The position numbers were made by a program, and so were the translations under genes. Shown here piece by piece: positions 23,890-31,859 of a DNA stretch of 46,318 bases (the stretch's first letter is position 1; each line of letters starts with the position of its first letter). The stretch comes from a virus. The notes under the pieces were generated by a model, which saw nothing but the letters and a program-made list of their open reading frames with translations, ran no database searches and was not told the DNA's origin. The stretch is taken from the IMG/VR virus record IMGVR_UViG_3300042465_004586, positions 1 to 46,318 of that record. The stretch is one strand, 5' to 3'.

Positions 23890-25876
23890 TCATCGAGTCG
23901 TAATAATCAGATAGTTCACCTTGCCAGCACTTCTTTAAGTCGCTGGCAAATTTTTTGGCTATTTCCCAGTTACCTTCACGATAAAATGTAAGAAACTTCT
24001 CATGCTGTTTCTCGCCTGGATGATCGAAGGTTTCCAAGATAGTGAAAATCTTAGCTGGCAGTGTCTTACCTTTAACTGCAATCAAATCAAGTTCGACTAC
24101 TTGGTATACATCCCTAACCAGTTCGGCAGTTTGCGGTCCGACGATGAGTTTGACGCCATAAGACTTGGTTTGACCTTCCAGACGAGCAGCCAGATTAACG
24201 CCATCCCCCAAGCAAGTATAGTCAAAACGCTGAGTGCTGCCCATATTACCAACAACCACAGTGGCAGTGTTAATACCAAGACCCATCCCAAAAGCGGGAA
24301 TGCCTTCTCTTTGAACTTCTTCATTGAAAGTCTCCAAATCTTTTAGCATCTGAAATGATGTTTTAACTGCATCTAGTGCATGTTGGTTATTATCGAGAGG
24401 CGCATTCCAGAATGCCATCTGTGCATCGCCGATATACTTATCAAGTGTGCCGTTATTTTCAAGAATTGCTTTTGTCATGACCGTCATATAACGATTCATG
24501 ATTGAAGTCAAGCCTTGGACATCTTCACCATAATGTTCTGAGATAGTAGTGAACCCTCGAACGTCCGTAAACATAATTGAAAGTTCGCGAGACTCTCCGC
24601 CAAGTTTTAATAGTTCTGGTTCTCTTTGTAGTCTTGCTACCAAATCTGGACTCAAGTAGGTACCAAACTGTTTCTTAATTTGTTGCTTCTGAAGGAATTC
24701 GCTAATAAACTTTACAGTGTAGATATGCATATAGATTATTGCAATTGCTAGTATGTTAAATGTTACATCAAGTAAAATACCGTGTTGCGAGAACAGATAT
24801 AATGGTAGATAGAAATATCCGCCTAGTAGAACTGCGATAAATATAATCGAAAATCTAAATCTAGAGAGAATGATCAATGCCAGAGCAAGACCCAGAAACG
24901 CCGCAAGATCCGCAATTGCTGACCAATTCGGAATCGAAACAGAATCCCCATTTATCAGAGTTTCTAGTAGACTGGCCTGAAGGACATGGGGATGTTGCGC
25001 ACCTGATGGAGTCGCTACAGGATTTGCAATTCCAGCAGCAGTTACGCCAAGAATTACAATTTTCCCATCAAGACGAGGAATATCAGAACCTACTTCAACA
25101 GTCGGAAATACGTAATTGGGGTTGACAAATACTCTTCCATATTCATCAGTTTTAATAGTTTCAAAAGAAGGAATTCGTAATGCTTCAACCCCAGTCTGAT
25201 TTATCTTGGCTTGATACGAAGAGTCTCCTGCAGCTACACGCAGCATCTCTAGAGCAAATGCGGGATAGTATTCGCCTGATGTTTGAGATAGAAGAGGAAC
25301 TCGCCTTACAACCCCATCACTCTCGGGTAGGGTCGACGTTATCCCAACACCGACTGCGGCTTCTTGAAGAGGTGCGATATTACTTAGAACGCACGGATAT
25401 TGAGGAAGAAATTCAGTTGCTTCTCCATCGCCGATTACGGCAACGCCTGTTCTCCGAATTGTCGCACTTGCCCGAGAACAAGAATCACTTACCGTCTGAC
25501 TCAGAACGACTGGATGTGATCTAAGGGTATCGACAAGAACACCGTCAGTCCCCATACGATCAGGCTCAGGCATAAGTATAGTGCTGCCAACAAGAGCAGC
25601 CCCTCTGCCATAAATGTCGCTAATAATTTGAGCATGGACTTCCCTAGGGAAAGGCCACTGGCCATATTTCTCAATTGCTTTCTCCCCAATATTGATAGTT
25701 ACAATTTGTTCAGATTGCGTCGGCGAACCGAGCATCAAATAATCATAAAACTTCAATCTCGCGGATTCGACCATGTATGGGTTTGATAATTTTACTGCTA
25801 ACAGCACCGCGAAAGTAATCAATGCCAACCACGGCGAAAGAAGAGCTTTCTTAGTTTTTTGTATAAGAGTATCCAT
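23816..25876 (-). CDS. CHASE2-domain class III adenylate cyclase
   Basis: 686 aa. TM1 is at about 14-30. An extracytoplasmic CHASE2 sensor spans about 35-310 (FYDYLML, WPFPREVHAQ, PESDGVVRRVPL). Three TM helices at about 320-392 lead into a cytoplasmic cyclase domain (430-620). Catalytic residues look intact: metal-binding Asp438 (FTDVRGF) and Asp484 (KYIGDA), base-selecting Lys480 with Thr554 (DYTCLGD), and Asn561/Arg565 (VNLAARLE). The Lys/Thr pair favours ATP, so cAMP is the expected product. The protein would sense an envelope signal and raise cAMP in the host. It overlaps the curlin-repeat gene by 26 bases and ends the curli-like operon. A phage-encoded membrane cyclase is unusual. Confidence 0.93.
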   Translation of the reverse strand: MDTLIQKTKKALLSPWLALITFAVLLAVKLSNPYMVESARLKFYDYLMLGSPTQSEQIVTINIGEKAIEKYGQWPFPREVHAQIISDIYGRGAALVGSTILMPEPDRMGTDGVLVDTLRSHPVVLSQTVSDSCSRASATIRRTGVAVIGDGEATEFLPQYPCVLSNIAPLQEAAVGVGITSTLPESDGVVRRVPLLSQTSGEYYPAFALEMLRVAAGDSSYQAKINQTGVEALRIPSFETIKTDEYGRVFVNPNYVFPTVEVGSDIPRLDGKIVILGVTAAGIANPVATPSGAQHPHVLQASLLETLINGDSVSIPNWSAIADLAAFLGLALALIILSRFRFSIIFIAVLLGGYFYLPLYLFSQHGILLDVTFNILAIAIIYMHIYTVKFISEFLQKQQIKKQFGTYLSPDLVARLQREPELLKLGGESRELSIMFTDVRGFTTISEHYGEDVQGLTSIMNRYMTVMTKAILENNGTLDKYIGDAQMAFWNAPLDNNQHALDAVKTSFQMLKDLETFNEEVQREGIPAFGMGLGINTATVVVGNMGSTQRFDYTCLGDGVNLAARLEGQTKSYGVKLIVGPQTAELVRDVYQVVELDLIAVKGKTLPAKIFTILETFDHPGEKQHEKFLTFYREGNWEIAKKFASDLKKCWQGELSDYYDSMISRIEEFQVSPPKDWDGVYRATSK

Positions 25877-27305
25877 TACATGGTCCAGTCGTGCATGTTA
25901 TTTCCATTTTCGCAGAGTCGGCGGCAGTCAAGTTATTTTGTGTGACAGTTACACCAATTCCAGGACTATTTAGTAAAAGTTGAAATTGCTTCATAGAAGA
26001 ACCCAATTGAGTAACCGATGCAGTAACTCCACCAAATGGTGCGCTGATATCCAGAAAATGGTTAGCAGTTCCCTGTTGTAAGGTACTGATATTATTAGCA
26101 TTTCCTAACGCATTGATAAACAACGATTTTCCTCCAGCATCTTTTTGTTGAGCCGAGATTTGATTGCCAAGTCCATTGGTGATAATCTCGGCATATTTGC
26201 TGCCTTGTTGTTGCGTCAATGACACTACGTTGTTATCACCAGTAACGGAAACTTCTGCTAAGTTCTTGCCGATTGGTGTAGTTGCTGTTCCTTGATTAAT
26301 AGTAACGCTGTTACCACTACCATTGATAGTCATTGCTTGTGCGCCATTTACGCCACGGATTTGGTTCTGCTTAGAGGACTGTTCGATGTAAACAGAATTG
26401 CTAGAACCAGTTACATTGATGTAGATAGAGTTTTGTGTGATCGCATTAGTTTGATTAATCTTCAATGATTGGTTTGCACTGATAGAAGCGAGAGGATATG
26501 TCGGTTCAGGTGGTGCAGGTGCAGGAGGTGGCGGCGCAGAAGAACCAGCATTCGGTTGAACTGGAGTAAATGCTGTTCCATTCAGCGAGGTACTACCTTG
26601 TAACTGATCAATAAACAAAATTGGCGATAATGAAGTATCACCGAGATTGAATGATGCAAATCCTAGATTATAGTTACCATCAGCAGGAACAGTAAACACT
26701 GCGACTTGCCAACCTGTTGCACCATATGAGTTTGTAGAATAGTTACCTGTTCCTGGATTCGTAAACCCAAGTAGCGCATAGTTCTGCGTAAGACCATTGA
26801 CAGTTGGTGTTCCTGGACCGCCAGTAAGAGTTATGATTGAACCATCATTGAATGGAACGTAATCGGTCGAAAGATATTGCCACGCAAAGGTATATGTTAC
26901 ACCTGCCTGCAATGCTACGCTTCTTCTAACCCAAGATGCGTTAGTTGGAGTTGAGTTTCCACCAAGAGATGTAAGATAGGATCTGATACTAGAAATGTCG
27001 GATCCTTGTAAACCAAGCGATGTCATGGCAGGGTCGAAGTTGACTGACCCTGCTCCTGCTTGAACAGCAAGCATGTAAGAACCATATGGCGTAACTGTCC
27101 AACACTTACCGCCACCTGGACAATAGTTAGTCATTCCAGTTGTAACTTGAGAACCTGAACCGTTTGGACTCCAACTGTTTCTTAGAGTTGTTGACCCATT
27201 ACTGACAGTCCATTCGGTATAGTTACCGTTTTCAAATCCAAGGTTTGTTTGTGCGAACGCTGGTATCGTAAAGAATAGTAAAAATAAAGCAATTAGTTTT
27301 TTCAT
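25851..27305 (-). CDS. Large secreted protein with C-terminal curlin-like repeats
   Basis: 484 aa. Signal peptide MKKLIALFLLFFTIPAFAQ (1-19). Residues 20-240 form a Gly/Ser/Asn-rich domain starting TNLGFENGNYTEWT, similar in feel to beta-sandwich or carbohydrate-binding modules. A Pro-rich linker follows (about 250-265). From about 270, repeats of the type N-x-V-x-I-x-Q with GSGNSV, GDNNVV and GLGNQI turns resemble CsgA/CsgB units. It should be exported by the co-encoded CsgG pore and be displayed as amyloid-like or fibre-tip protein. ATGA-type overlap links it to the FecR gene. Confidence 0.72.
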   Translation of the reverse strand: MKKLIALFLLFFTIPAFAQTNLGFENGNYTEWTVSNGSTTLRNSWSPNGSGSQVTTGMTNYCPGGGKCWTVTPYGSYMLAVQAGAGSVNFDPAMTSLGLQGSDISSIRSYLTSLGGNSTPTNASWVRRSVALQAGVTYTFAWQYLSTDYVPFNDGSIITLTGGPGTPTVNGLTQNYALLGFTNPGTGNYSTNSYGATGWQVAVFTVPADGNYNLGFASFNLGDTSLSPILFIDQLQGSTSLNGTAFTPVQPNAGSSAPPPPAPAPPEPTYPLASISANQSLKINQTNAITQNSIYINVTGSSNSVYIEQSSKQNQIRGVNGAQAMTINGSGNSVTINQGTATTPIGKNLAEVSVTGDNNVVSLTQQQGSKYAEIITNGLGNQISAQQKDAGGKSLFINALGNANNISTLQQGTANHFLDISAPFGGVTASVTQLGSSMKQFQLLLNSPGIGVTVTQNNLTAADSAKMEITCTTGPCNGYSYTKN

Positions 27306-28447
27306 CTTGCACCTGTTTCTTGCATCACAGTTATATTACCCTGTGGTCTACCAGTTCCCGATGTTGTCCACTTATCGTCCATAAAGTTATAGACATCTAC
27401 TAATCCGTTTTGAACGGATACAACTTGTGCTTCGTTACCCTTCTCTAACCAGATAGTAACTGCCTGTTGTCTGTCATCTGATAGTCGAGTATACACCCAA
27501 CCGACCTGAACGTTCTTCTTGAATGTCGGCGACACATTAGTATAAACTGTTTCCGCTGGTTTACTACCTTCGTTAAACTCAGCATAAACTTCTAGAAGTT
27601 CTTGTGGTGTTGCTTGGCGAAGCATGGCAACAGTAACTTGTTCTGTATTATCATTCGTGCCTGCATCTGGATCCTTATTGTCATCCGATGCTGCTTTTGC
27701 TGGGTTAGTGAATTTCTTTAAACTATCTCTAGCAAGTTGAAGTAAACTCTGACCATCATCTGTTTCCAACGGAACAATTTGAACGTTGTTATCTAATGTC
27801 TTAATCAAAGGATTAATGATTACTGGTGGAGCAGGAGGAGCAAAATTGTTTTCTACAACTGTTGCTTGGAATGGTTGGTTTAACGTAACTACGCCAGATG
27901 CAGTTATTACATCGATTGAACCGTTAGGACATTCGGCAGTTTGTTTTGTGATGTCCAATTCGTTATAGCATTCGGGAACCAGCACGACCGTAGAACGACC
28001 TGCTTCATCAACCGACATAACGAAGTCTGTGCCACGAACTGCGATAGTAGCAGTCGGTGTGCGAATGTTTACGCCTCGTGGGTTTGTTTTTGCGACTTTG
28101 CCTGATGCGTATCTGACGGTGCCAAGCGCGACCCGAAGTCCAAGTTTGCCCTTCGTCTTCCCTCCCCCATCATACACAAAGTCATCCACAAGAAGGCGAG
28201 AGTTTTCTGTAATATTAACGGTAGTCGAGTCATTGAATGTAATCCTAAATCTGCCTTGACTGTTTGTTGAAACAGTGTCCATCTTTTGAACTCGTGCACC
28301 CTTAGATGCAACTGTAGTCTTGGCGCCACGCTTAATAGCACCACCTCCTCTGAAATCTGTTATCGACCCAATATCCGCAAAGGCAGGAGTCGATAACAGA
28401 AATATCAGTAGAAGATTAGTGACCAGTTTTGATATTAAACGTGCCAT
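27302..28447 (-). CDS. Secreted FecR-domain protein
   Basis: 381 aa from ATG 28447 (MARLISKLV); an ATG four codons earlier is possible. Signal peptide about 1-24 (LLLIFLLSTPAFAD). The FecR domain lies at about 28-150: VASKGARVQKMDTVSTNSQGRFRITFNDST, GTVRYASGK, RTPTATIAVRGTDFVMSV. These are the characteristic FecR beta-strand signatures. The rest is acidic and lacks motifs. Exported FecR proteins with CHASE2 cyclases and outer-membrane export genes occur in bacterial gene clusters. Here it sits between two curlin-repeat genes and upstream of the cyclase, so it may act as a periplasmic binding or signalling partner. Confidence 0.87.
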   Translation of the reverse strand: MARLISKLVTNLLLIFLLSTPAFADIGSITDFRGGGAIKRGAKTTVASKGARVQKMDTVSTNSQGRFRITFNDSTTVNITENSRLLVDDFVYDGGGKTKGKLGLRVALGTVRYASGKVAKTNPRGVNIRTPTATIAVRGTDFVMSVDEAGRSTVVLVPECYNELDITKQTAECPNGSIDVITASGVVTLNQPFQATVVENNFAPPAPPVIINPLIKTLDNNVQIVPLETDDGQSLLQLARDSLKKFTNPAKAASDDNKDPDAGTNDNTEQVTVAMLRQATPQELLEVYAEFNEGSKPAETVYTNVSPTFKKNVQVGWVYTRLSDDRQQAVTIWLEKGNEAQVVSVQNGLVDVYNFMDDKWTTSGTGRPQGNITVMQETGAR

Positions 28448-29189
28448 TTGATCCCACACTATTAATATTGATCACAGTTTCAGATGCACCATACTGTTGT
28501 GTTGTTACAGTGTTTAGCGAACCTGTCAGGTTTACATATAGTGAGTGACCGAATGTTCCACCGAGATCGGTTTGTGTAACATCAAAGTCATTGTAGTTGC
28601 CTGTCACCAGAATAGTTTGTGACGCATTTGGTGATAGTGCATCCATGTTGATTGTGTTATTGTTACCGTTGAAATCCATCGAGTTGCGGATATTAGCACC
28701 CGAACCACGGAAAACAAAAGCATTGTTGTTACCAGTGAACTTGGCATTCATGTCGAGTTGATTACATGAGGAGTCAGACTCTTCTGTTCCACAACGAATA
28801 GTAGCAGTGTTCAAATCGCCAATTTGACGAATTGTTACATCGGCGATTCCTTGTGCTCCTGTATCGGATACGACACCCATATAAAGTTGGTTTCCATTGC
28901 CTGTCTGTATTGCGATAACGCTCTGGTTATCACCACGTAGGTAAATAGGATCAAGAGTAGAACCGATAACGTTAGCAGTACCAGTTTGAACGATGTTAAC
29001 ATCTACGTTACCCCCTTCTTGATCGATATATACCTTATTTGTTGTTGCAACAGTATTCGCTTCTGTTTCATTTGGCGAAGTTGTTACAATTGCTGGAGGA
29101 GTTGGTGCTGTTGGCAGCACAGTTTGTGCAATCACAGATGTTCCATAACAAAGAGCAGCGCCAACGAATAAAAACTTACTTAGTTTCAT
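28416..29189 (-). CDS. Curlin-repeat exported subunit (CsgA/CsgB-like)
   Basis: 257 aa from ATG 29189 (MKLSKFLF), supported by AAGGAAAC 7 bases upstream; a longer frame reading is discarded. Signal peptide about 1-22. Thr/Pro/Ala-rich segment to about 45, then imperfect repeats with N-x-V/I-x-I-x-Q and GNxN turns (NVDVNIVQTGTAN, VIAIQTGNGNQL, VTIRQIGDLNTA, NTINMDAL, TVTTQQYGAS). These are the spacing and residues of curlin units that form amyloid beta-solenoids. It lies directly after csgG with a 14-base overlap, as expected for a CsgG substrate. Confidence 0.8.
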   Translation of the reverse strand: MKLSKFLFVGAALCYGTSVIAQTVLPTAPTPPAIVTTSPNETEANTVATTNKVYIDQEGGNVDVNIVQTGTANVIGSTLDPIYLRGDNQSVIAIQTGNGNQLYMGVVSDTGAQGIADVTIRQIGDLNTATIRCGTEESDSSCNQLDMNAKFTGNNNAFVFRGSGANIRNSMDFNGNNNTINMDALSPNASQTILVTGNYNDFDVTQTDLGGTFGHSLYVNLTGSLNTVTTQQYGASETVININSVGSNGTFNIKTGH

Positions 29190-30000
29190 TTGTTGTTTCC
29201 TTTTGTTTGAATCTCCATAGATTTTTGGTTTCACCATCCTTGATTAACTCAACAACGGCCGTTTCTATGGCAGAACGGATCGCATAACTACCTGCTTCAT
29301 TACTTGTTTGTTGTCCATCAAATTCAAACGCTTTAGTTGCCATGTCGAAGAATGTGAATGCAGTTATCCCCTCAGATGTAGAGAGAACAGTTTTCTCTAC
29401 AGTAACCGAATTGAGAACTTCACCAGTCTGGACAGAAACTAGACGAAGACTAACTGTAACTTGGTCTTGTGTGTATTGCTGGTATGGACCGACGCCAAGG
29501 AATCTAGCGCCAGTACCACCAGTTTTAATGTTAGAGTTATAGTCAATGATACCACCTTCTATGATGATACCTGCAACCTTTAGTGGTGGAAGAGGTTCGG
29601 CAGATTCACCTGAAATCTGTTCGCGCATCTGGCGAACAAGTTGACGTTCTTTAATCAGCGAATCAATACCAACACGCTCAACAGGGATAAACCACTTACC
29701 ATTGCCCGTATCTTGTAAAGTCTTAATCAGATATGCATCTGCACCTTGGGTAACCGCAGTAGAGAAACTTGCGAGAGTCGAAGATGGTTTACGTTGACCA
29801 GTTCTATCAGTAAATGAATACAACGCAATAGGAATTGGTTGACCATCAAGTTCTGGTAAATTTTTAAAAAGTTTTGGATTAGCAAAACGCTTGACTTCTG
29901 CATCGTCTCTGAATAGATATGATTGGTTAGCAGTAGGATGAAGCGCACCAACGCAACCAGAAAGAACGAGTAAAAGTGGAAGGAGAATTAACTTTTTCAT
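29176..30000 (-). CDS. csgG: CsgG-family curli secretion lipoprotein (outer-membrane pore)
   Basis: 274 aa (E. coli CsgG 277). Lipoprotein signal with lipobox LSGC at 13-16. Key CsgG stretches are IALYSFTDRTGQRKPSS, FSTAVTQGADAYLIKTL, WFIPVERVGIDSLIKERQLVR, AGIIIEGGIIDYNSNIKTGG, GARFLGVGPYQQYTQDQVTVSLR and the late SAIETAVVELIKDG, which align in order with E. coli CsgG. It should form the nonameric pore that exports curlin subunits. It is 9 bases downstream of csgF and overlaps the curlin gene. Finding the pore with CsgF and substrates makes a nearly complete curli export module in a phage. Confidence 0.95.
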   Translation of the reverse strand: MKKLILLPLLLVLSGCVGALHPTANQSYLFRDDAEVKRFANPKLFKNLPELDGQPIPIALYSFTDRTGQRKPSSTLASFSTAVTQGADAYLIKTLQDTGNGKWFIPVERVGIDSLIKERQLVRQMREQISGESAEPLPPLKVAGIIIEGGIIDYNSNIKTGGTGARFLGVGPYQQYTQDQVTVSLRLVSVQTGEVLNSVTVEKTVLSTSEGITAFTFFDMATKAFEFDGQQTSNEAGSYAIRSAIETAVVELIKDGETKNLWRFKQKETTNETK

Positions 30001-30009
30001 AACGTCTCC

Positions 30010-30459
30010 TTAGAATGCAAACGTAGCAATAGGAACGACAACAACCGTAGTATTGCCATTCTTATCAACTACTGTTAGAGTAACTTCGGTGCCAGTCTTG
30101 ACATAACTTACAGAGTTACCATCGAGATTGAATGTTCCCGTGGTTGCTGTTCCGCCTTCTGCGAACAGATTGTTAGAAAGTTGTGTTGCAAGTTGTGCGT
30201 AAACCTGAGAGGTAAAGAGTGCCATGAATTTAGCAAGAGGAGTATTTGATGCCTCTGCCCTTATCAGTGCCGCTTTCGCTGCTTCGGCATCCTTAATTGC
30301 CTGCTCACGCGAACGCTCTTGCGCATCGATTGATTGCACATGCGAAGACCACCCATAACCAGTAAAGGAAGGTGATTTAAACTGTTGAACAATTGGATCC
30401 GCGTATGCTGGACTACTTAGACTTAGTAGCGTCAGGAGCACCATCGCTCGTTTTAGCAT
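30010..30459 (-). CDS. csgF: CsgF-family curli assembly protein
   Basis: 149 aa (E. coli CsgF 138). Signal peptide about 1-20 (MVLLTLLSLSSPAYAD). The N-terminus of the mature protein, VQQFKSPSFTGYGW, matches the CsgF segment that plugs into CsgG. The C-terminal half has VYAQLATQLSNNLF, GTFNLDGNSVSYVKTG and LTVVDKNGNTTVVVVP, like the beta-rich CsgF end. It normally caps CsgG and helps nucleation by CsgB at the cell surface. The gene has AGGAAGAG before ATG and a 68-base gap upstream. Confidence 0.9.
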   Translation of the reverse strand: MLKRAMVLLTLLSLSSPAYADPIVQQFKSPSFTGYGWSSHVQSIDAQERSREQAIKDAEAAKAALIRAEASNTPLAKFMALFTSQVYAQLATQLSNNLFAEGGTATTGTFNLDGNSVSYVKTGTEVTLTVVDKNGNTTVVVVPIATFAF

Positions 30460-30527
30460 CTTTCTCTTCCTTTTTGTTTTTGTTGTCAGAAGAAAAATTT
30501 AAATCAAAGGAAAATACTTTAAGGATC

Positions 30528-30794
30528 TCAATCTTTAGATTTAGTGTCATTACTGTGATCCTCTTTTATTTGCAAAACTACACTCACCTTCTGGTTTAAT
30601 CTAATCAAATCGTTGTCGAGCATACGAACACGATCAATCAACGCAATCAAAATTACGTTTGTCTCACCAATCAACGGCATCAATTTATCAGTTACGAACT
30701 TATAAATGAACCAAACAAAATATCCCATACCGACAGATGCGACGATTGGGAATCCATATTGTTTAACTAGTTCTGCTACAATTGATGGATCCAT
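30528..30794 (-). CDS. Small membrane protein, holin-like (copy 2)
   Basis: 88 aa with one clear TM segment (about 13-33: YGFPIVASVGMGYFVWFIYKF) followed by a long helix (IALIDRVRMLDNDLIRLNQK) and a charged tail. Single-TM proteins with the FPI start and coiled helix resemble UviB/BhlA-type holin-like proteins. It is a paralogue of the gene just upstream, to which it is joined by TAATG overlap. Holin function is inferred from form only. Placement before the curli-like genes may instead mean a role in export or membrane anchoring. Confidence 0.6.
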   Translation of the reverse strand: MDPSIVAELVKQYGFPIVASVGMGYFVWFIYKFVTDKLMPLIGETNVILIALIDRVRMLDNDLIRLNQKVSVVLQIKEDHSNDTKSKD

Positions 30795-31081
30795 TAATCT
30801 TTCCGAGCATCGTTCTTCCCGTCTGCTCGTGCGATTCTGTCTAGATCTGGTTTAAGACCCAAGGCGGAACTAACAACTGCATCAACGCGAATAATATCAT
30901 GGTTCATTGTCTTGACTCGGTTGTCGAGTCCCATAATAATACCCTGCATTCCCTTGAGTGCTTTAACAACGCTCTCGAGGATGTAGTTGATAACAAAATA
31001 TACGAAGACACCACCGAGCAAGGCCGCTGCAATGGGGAATCCTACATCTCCAATAAGTTTAAATATCGTATCGTATGACAT
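30794..31081 (-). CDS. Small membrane protein, holin-like (copy 1)
   Basis: 95 aa from ATG 31081 (MSYDTIFKLIGD). One TM helix at about 12-32 (VGFPIAAALLGGVFVYFVINYI), then the helix IIMGLDNRVKTMNHDIIRVD and an acidic/basic tail. It shares the FPI-TM-LDNRV/DRVRM-x-NxDxIR pattern with the next gene, so the two are duplicates. The T4-type late element at 31090-31097 would start a transcript only about 2 bases before this ATG, with no ribosome-binding site in sight. I recall similar proteins in T4-like cyanophages as hypothetical. Confidence 0.62.
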   Translation of the reverse strand: MSYDTIFKLIGDVGFPIAAALLGGVFVYFVINYILESVVKALKGMQGIIMGLDNRVKTMNHDIIRVDAVVSSALGLKPDLDRIARADGKNDARKD

Positions 31082-31089
31082 ATCAATTC

Positions 31090-31101
31090 TATTTATAAAT
31101 A
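31090..31101. promoter_or_regulatory. Palindromic bidirectional T4-type late promoter
   Basis: The palindrome TATTTATAAATA reads TATAAATA on both strands (plus 31094-31101, minus 31097-31090). It lies between divergent genes, so the same site could fire late transcription of the plus-strand structural-type gene and of the minus-strand membrane/curli-like operon. Confidence 0.65.
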
Positions 31102-31124
31102 AACGTAAAGAAGGAAGACAAAAA

Positions 31125-31859
31125 ATGGCAGGTGCAGCGGCAGAAAGACAAGAAAATACTTTTGTTAAGTCAATTAATGATGCGGTCAAGAAAAATCCGG
31201 CTGGAATTAAGATAAAAGCCGGTTCTCAGACTATTTCTGGAGTAATTAAAGCGGAAAAATTCACCGGAAGACAAGTTTCTGGCTCTGAACCCTATATTGA
31301 TGTCAATTTACATCTGGCTGACGGTAAAACTACAGTAGGCATCTCTATGAAAGGTGAGACTGCGCCCTCATTAGCGGGTGGCGGACTGAAAGGCATCAAT
31401 TTAGCCGTCCCAGGACTTGCGAATAAGTTTATGAAAGCAGTTTTAGCGCATCTAAAGAAAAAAATTAAGCCCGGAGACAAAGTTCCGGACTGTTATGGTA
31501 AGATTAGTGACCAACATAAAGTAACAATTGTGGTTGGTAACAAAGATATGGGTGGCCCAATTGACTACATGTATATTGGCAACATGACTCCCGTATCTAA
31601 CTACAACAAAAGCACCAACACACTTTCGTTTAACAATGGAAACTTCTATGAAGCAACCAAATATGCTAAGTCACATGACCTATATTTCAGACTTCGTGCT
31701 AGAAGAGAAGACCAAGTGTTTGATCCAACTGCAAAAGACAGTATGAACGTGCCTAAAATCTATTCTAAGTCACCAAGTAAAGGGGACTCCGCCGGTAGAA
31801 TAGTTGTTACCGACAAAGTCCCCAATAATGCATTACAAAATGTAGTTAATATTGTTTAA
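31125..31859 (+). CDS. Late-expressed phage protein of unknown function
   Basis: 244 aa from ATG 31125 (MAGAAAERQEN), with GAAGGAAGA upstream and a TATAAATA late promoter at 31094. Longer readings that enter the opposing gene are rejected. The protein is basic with Gly-rich stretches (SMKGETAPSLAGGGLKGINLAVPG), a YFRLRAR motif and a C-terminal Asn/Val segment. A D-x-N...G-I-S-M-K pattern could hint at a PD-(D/E)XK-like fold, but weakly. Late promoter use suggests a virion or packaging-stage protein. It converges on the glycosyltransferase gene with a 4-base overlap of stops. Confidence 0.65.
   Translation: MAGAAAERQENTFVKSINDAVKKNPAGIKIKAGSQTISGVIKAEKFTGRQVSGSEPYIDVNLHLADGKTTVGISMKGETAPSLAGGGLKGINLAVPGLANKFMKAVLAHLKKKIKPGDKVPDCYGKISDQHKVTIVVGNKDMGGPIDYMYIGNMTPVSNYNKSTNTLSFNNGNFYEATKYAKSHDLYFRLRARREDQVFDPTAKDSMNVPKIYSKSPSKGDSAGRIVVTDKVPNNALQNVVNIV

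Noticed and set aside
24877-25524. Two long plus-strand Gln/Leu-rich frames opposite the cyclase
   Set aside because: They mirror the codon pattern of the strongly supported cyclase gene and have no promoter or ribosome-binding site.
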